DNA of 15,704 nucleotides, taken from contig JAUMYC010000023.1 in NCBI GenBank assembly GCA_030528845.1, positions 2,391 through 18,094 of the forward strand, read 5' to 3'. Shown here in pieces: positions 14,144 to 15,704 of the stretch. The notes under the pieces were generated by a model that was not told the DNA's origin, made no database searches, and saw nothing but the letters and a program-made list of their open reading frames with translations. The DNA comes from Eubacteriales bacterium (GTDB taxonomy: Bacteria > Bacillota_A > Clostridia > Christensenellales > Aristaeellaceae). A program made the position numbers and the translations under genes. The stretch's first letter is position 1; the number at the start of each line of letters is the position of its first letter.

Positions 14144-14709
14144 AGAGTCTCCCTCCTCTGCTCGGCGCGAACGCGCGCAAGCCACGCCTCGCGGAACTGG
14201 GCGTAGCAGTATTCATCGTGCCATTGTCCGGCGGTATACGCTTCTTCACGCAGCACGCCCTCGCGCAGGAAGCCCTTTTTCTCGTAGAGATGGATCGCGC
14301 GCGTATTGTAGGAGAATACGTTCAGCTTGACCTTCCTGCAGTTGAGCTCGGAAAAGGCAAACAGCAGCAAAAGCTCCAGCGCGTCGCCGCCGCAGCCCTT
14401 GCCGCGCGCTTCCGGCTCGGCGATAAAGAGCCCGATCGTGCATTTCTGCGCGCGTGCGTCATGATCAAAAATGCTGCACGAGCCGATGAGCCGGCCCTGT
14501 TCGTCTTCAATACAGAAATAACGCTCGCCGCTTTCTCGGGTGATCTGCTTGCGCAGATACTCGCGCTCGGAGTCGATGGAAAGCAGAGCGCCGACCCAGC
14601 CTTCGAGCTCGCGCCGCGTCTGCGGGCTTTCGTTCATATGCTCCTGAAAGAATTCCGCGTCTTCTATCTTGGGCGCACGGAAGCGCACCTTGCCGTAGCG
14701 GTAGCTCAT
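14140..14709 (-). CDS. GNAT-family N-acetyltransferase, RimJ/RimL-like (second of three)
   Basis: 189 residues. The acetyl-CoA loop is ARGKGCGGDAL (101-111), after IGLFIAEPE, and the C-terminal part includes LNVFSYNTRAIHLYEKKGF and EGVLREEAYTAGQWHDEYCY, the pattern of RimJ/RimL-type alpha-amino acetyltransferases. The ATG at 14709 overlaps the preceding stop (ATGA), with GGGAGGAAG upstream. An open frame continues to 15177, but upstream of 14709 it is a shadow of the next gene. Its C-terminal half resembles that of the upstream neighbour, suggesting old tandem duplication. The substrate could be a protein N-terminus, a small amine or an antibiotic; the sequence does not decide. Confidence 0.88.
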   Translation of the reverse strand: MSYRYGKVRFRAPKIEDAEFFQEHMNESPQTRRELEGWVGALLSIDSEREYLRKQITRESGERYFCIEDEQGRLIGSCSIFDHDARAQKCTIGLFIAEPEARGKGCGGDALELLLLFAFSELNCRKVKLNVFSYNTRAIHLYEKKGFLREGVLREEAYTAGQWHDEYCYAQFREAWLARVRAEQRRETL

Positions 14710-15248
14710 CTTTCTTCCTCCCATTCGCAGCGCAGGATGCCCATGCAGAGGGTGTCGTGGTAGACGCCGTCCCGGAAGCGGTCGGCGCGCAGCCGCCCTT
14801 CTTCGCGGAAGCCGCAGGCCCTGTAGCAGGCCAGCGCGGGCGCGTTGCCTGCGTCCACATGCAGATAGACACGGTTCAGGTTCCATGTTTCGAAGGCGCA
14901 GCGCAGCATCAGGCGGATGGCGCTCTTGCCGATCCCCCTTTTCTGGCTGTCCGGGCAGAGCACGATCGCCATTTCGGCGTGACGGGCCTGATTGTCGATC
15001 TTGAAGAGATTGATCTGGCCGAGATAGCGATCCGTCGCGCGATCGGCGATGGCATAGTTCAGCCCGCCGGCGTTCCCCTCCAGATGCGACCGCAGCCAGG
15101 CTTGCGTCTGCTCGAAGGTCTGCGGGCGCAGATAGCCCGGCCCGAGCCACTTGGTGGTCTCCGGGTCGGTCGCCCATTGACGAATCTCCATCTGGTCGTC
15201 CCAGGAGTACTCTCTCAGAACGATCTGTTCTGCATAAATGCGCGTCAT
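14706..15248 (-). CDS. GNAT-family N-acetyltransferase, RimJ/RimL-like (first of three)
   Basis: 180 residues. The acetyl-CoA loop is SQKRGIGKSAIRLML (101-115) after AEMAIVLCPD, and the C-terminus has LHVDAGNAPALACYRACGF and EEGRLRADRFRDGVYHD, as in the next gene. ATG 15248 has GCGGAGG seven bases upstream and a promoter at 15278-15307. It heads an operon of four tightly packed genes ending at 12572. The tight coupling to a glycosyltransferase suggests a shared role, perhaps modification of a surface molecule, but acetyltransferase substrates cannot be read from the sequence. Confidence 0.9.
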   Translation of the reverse strand: MTRIYAEQIVLREYSWDDQMEIRQWATDPETTKWLGPGYLRPQTFEQTQAWLRSHLEGNAGGLNYAIADRATDRYLGQINLFKIDNQARHAEMAIVLCPDSQKRGIGKSAIRLMLRCAFETWNLNRVYLHVDAGNAPALACYRACGFREEGRLRADRFRDGVYHDTLCMGILRCEWEEER

Positions 15249-15277
15249 ATTTTGCCTCCGCTACTGTGTTTTATAAC

Positions 15278-15307
15278 ATATTAGCACAGAGAATGCGCCC
15301 AAATCAA
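15278..15307 (-). promoter_or_regulatory. Promoter of the GNAT/glycosyltransferase operon
   Basis: On the minus strand TTGATT (15307-15302) and TAATAT (15283-15278) are separated by 18 bp, 30 bp upstream of the first ATG. A second AT-rich TATAAA lies a few bases downstream and might be the true -10. It faces away from the cbiB promoter, with the two -35 boxes only one base apart. Confidence 0.6.
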
Positions 15308-15308
15308 G

Positions 15309-15337
15309 TTGCGCGCCGCGCGCGGGAATGATATAAT
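15309..15337 (+). promoter_or_regulatory. Extended -10 promoter of the cbiB-like gene
   Basis: TATAAT (15332-15337) with TG one base upstream forms an extended -10; TTGCGC (15309-15314) is a poor -35 at 17 bp. The leader to the ATG at 15396 is only about 50 nt. It holds a GCGGC/GCCGC hairpin (15368-15372 with 15377-15381) directly before the TGGAGG ribosome site. It is too short for a cobalamin riboswitch. Confidence 0.65.
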
Positions 15338-15395
15338 CTGTAAGTATAAATTGGGTTATATACCCGCGCGGCTCAGGCCGCCTGGAGGTTCGAGT

Positions 15396-15704
15396 ATGTT
15401 CTTGCAATTTCAAAGCGCATGGCTGGAGCTGCTGCTCGCCTTTGTCCTGCATTTCCTGATCGGCGCGCCCAAAGGCCTGTGGAAGGTGCATCCCGCGCGG
15501 CTGATCATCTGGCTGGAGAAATTTCTGGAGGGCGTACTGCGCGAAAAGATGGGCTTTGAGCTCAAGAGAGCCGGAGGCGTGCTGAGCCTTGCGTGCGCGG
15601 CTGCGGCCTTTGCTGCGGGCTTTCTGCTGTCCACGCTCGGCTGGCCCGTGCGCGTGCTGATCATGAGCTTTGCCTTTTCCTGCTCGCGCATGCTCCTTCT
15701 GCCT
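15396..15704 (+). CDS. cbiB: Adenosylcobinamide-phosphate synthase CbiB/CobD, N-terminal part
   Basis: 103 residues are visible and the frame is open to the window end. The family start pattern (hydrophobic helix, then GDPxxxxHPVRxIG) is matched by LLLAFVLHFLIGAPKGLWKVHPARLIIWLEKFLEGVL. A second hydrophobic helix (about 60-83, GGVLSLACAAAAFAAGFLLS) and the start of a third follow. CbiB is a membrane enzyme of cobalamin synthesis that attaches aminopropanol (phosphate) to cobyric acid. The usual D of GDP is A here (IGAPKG) and the V of HPVR is A, so this copy is somewhat diverged. ATG 15396 has TGGAGG at 15383-15388. The gene is truncated only by the window edge. Confidence 0.8.
   Translation, partial: MFLQFQSAWLELLLAFVLHFLIGAPKGLWKVHPARLIIWLEKFLEGVLREKMGFELKRAGGVLSLACAAAAFAAGFLLSTLGWPVRVLIMSFAFSCSRMLLLP

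Noticed and set aside
12659..14206. 515-codon plus-strand frame
   Set aside because: Antisense to the glycosyltransferase and one GNAT, both with clear motifs.
14710..15177. Fusion of two GNAT genes in one frame
   Set aside because: The upstream part of that frame is a shadow of the first GNAT gene; ATG 14709 with GGGAGG and the ATGA overlap define the true start.
15338..15395. Cobalamin riboswitch before cbiB
   Set aside because: The leader is about 50 nt, far too short, and no B12-box-like sequence is visible.

Overview
The window looks like chromosomal core sequence from a GC-rich member of the Clostridia (Bacillota). Grounds: strong AGGAGG-type ribosome binding sites, frequent GTG/TTG starts, a SigB/SigF-type sigma factor next to an RsbW-like gene, and a YlbF/RicA-family gene followed by mutS-mutL-miaA, which recalls the Bacillus ymcA-(cotE)-mutS-mutL order. 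I see no phage, insertion sequence, CRISPR array, rRNA or tRNA. No gene-free stretch exceeds about 200 bp.

Layout. (1) 1-2698, plus strand: the 3' end of a probable HD-domain hydrolase gene, an RsbW-like anti-sigma gene with a degenerate ATP-binding region, a SigB/SigF-like sigma factor, proC and rnhA. proC and rnhA abut. A hairpin overlaps the sigma factor stop codon. (2) 2471-3838, minus strand: a XerC/D-like tyrosine recombinase convergent with rnhA. Its reading frame has no stop codon before the shared terminator hairpin and runs on into antisense rnhA. Its near-consensus promoter is overlapped by a perfect 34-bp inverted repeat (15-4-15). (3) 3982-11520, minus strand: one long probable operon, ylbF/ricA-like, mutS, mutL, miaA, a methionine gamma-lyase-family PLP enzyme, and a small Cys-rich protein, closed by a clear terminator at 3944-3980. 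(4) 11705-12487, plus strand: an UlaG-like metallo-beta-lactamase-fold hydrolase. (5) 12572-15248, minus strand: three GNAT acetyltransferases and a family 2 glycosyltransferase, overlapping by 4 bp or separated by 3 bp, so tightly coupled. (6) 15396 to the window end, plus strand: the 5' part of cbiB/cobD, divergent from the GNAT operon.

How the genes fit together. Section 3 joins mismatch repair (MutS, MutL with its endonuclease motif) to tRNA i6A37 modification (MiaA). The YlbF-like protein carries a C-terminal four-Cys tail, and the last gene of the operon encodes a 63-residue protein with eight cysteines, so two products are candidate Fe-S or metal proteins. hfq, which often follows miaA, is absent here.

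Most notable are the recombinase gene (terminator inside the ORF, lox-sized inverted repeat on its promoter), a recurring small hairpin word GACTTCGGTC at three gene 3' ends with relatives inside the mutL linker, and the Cys-rich replacement of the ATP-binding loop in the anti-sigma homologue.
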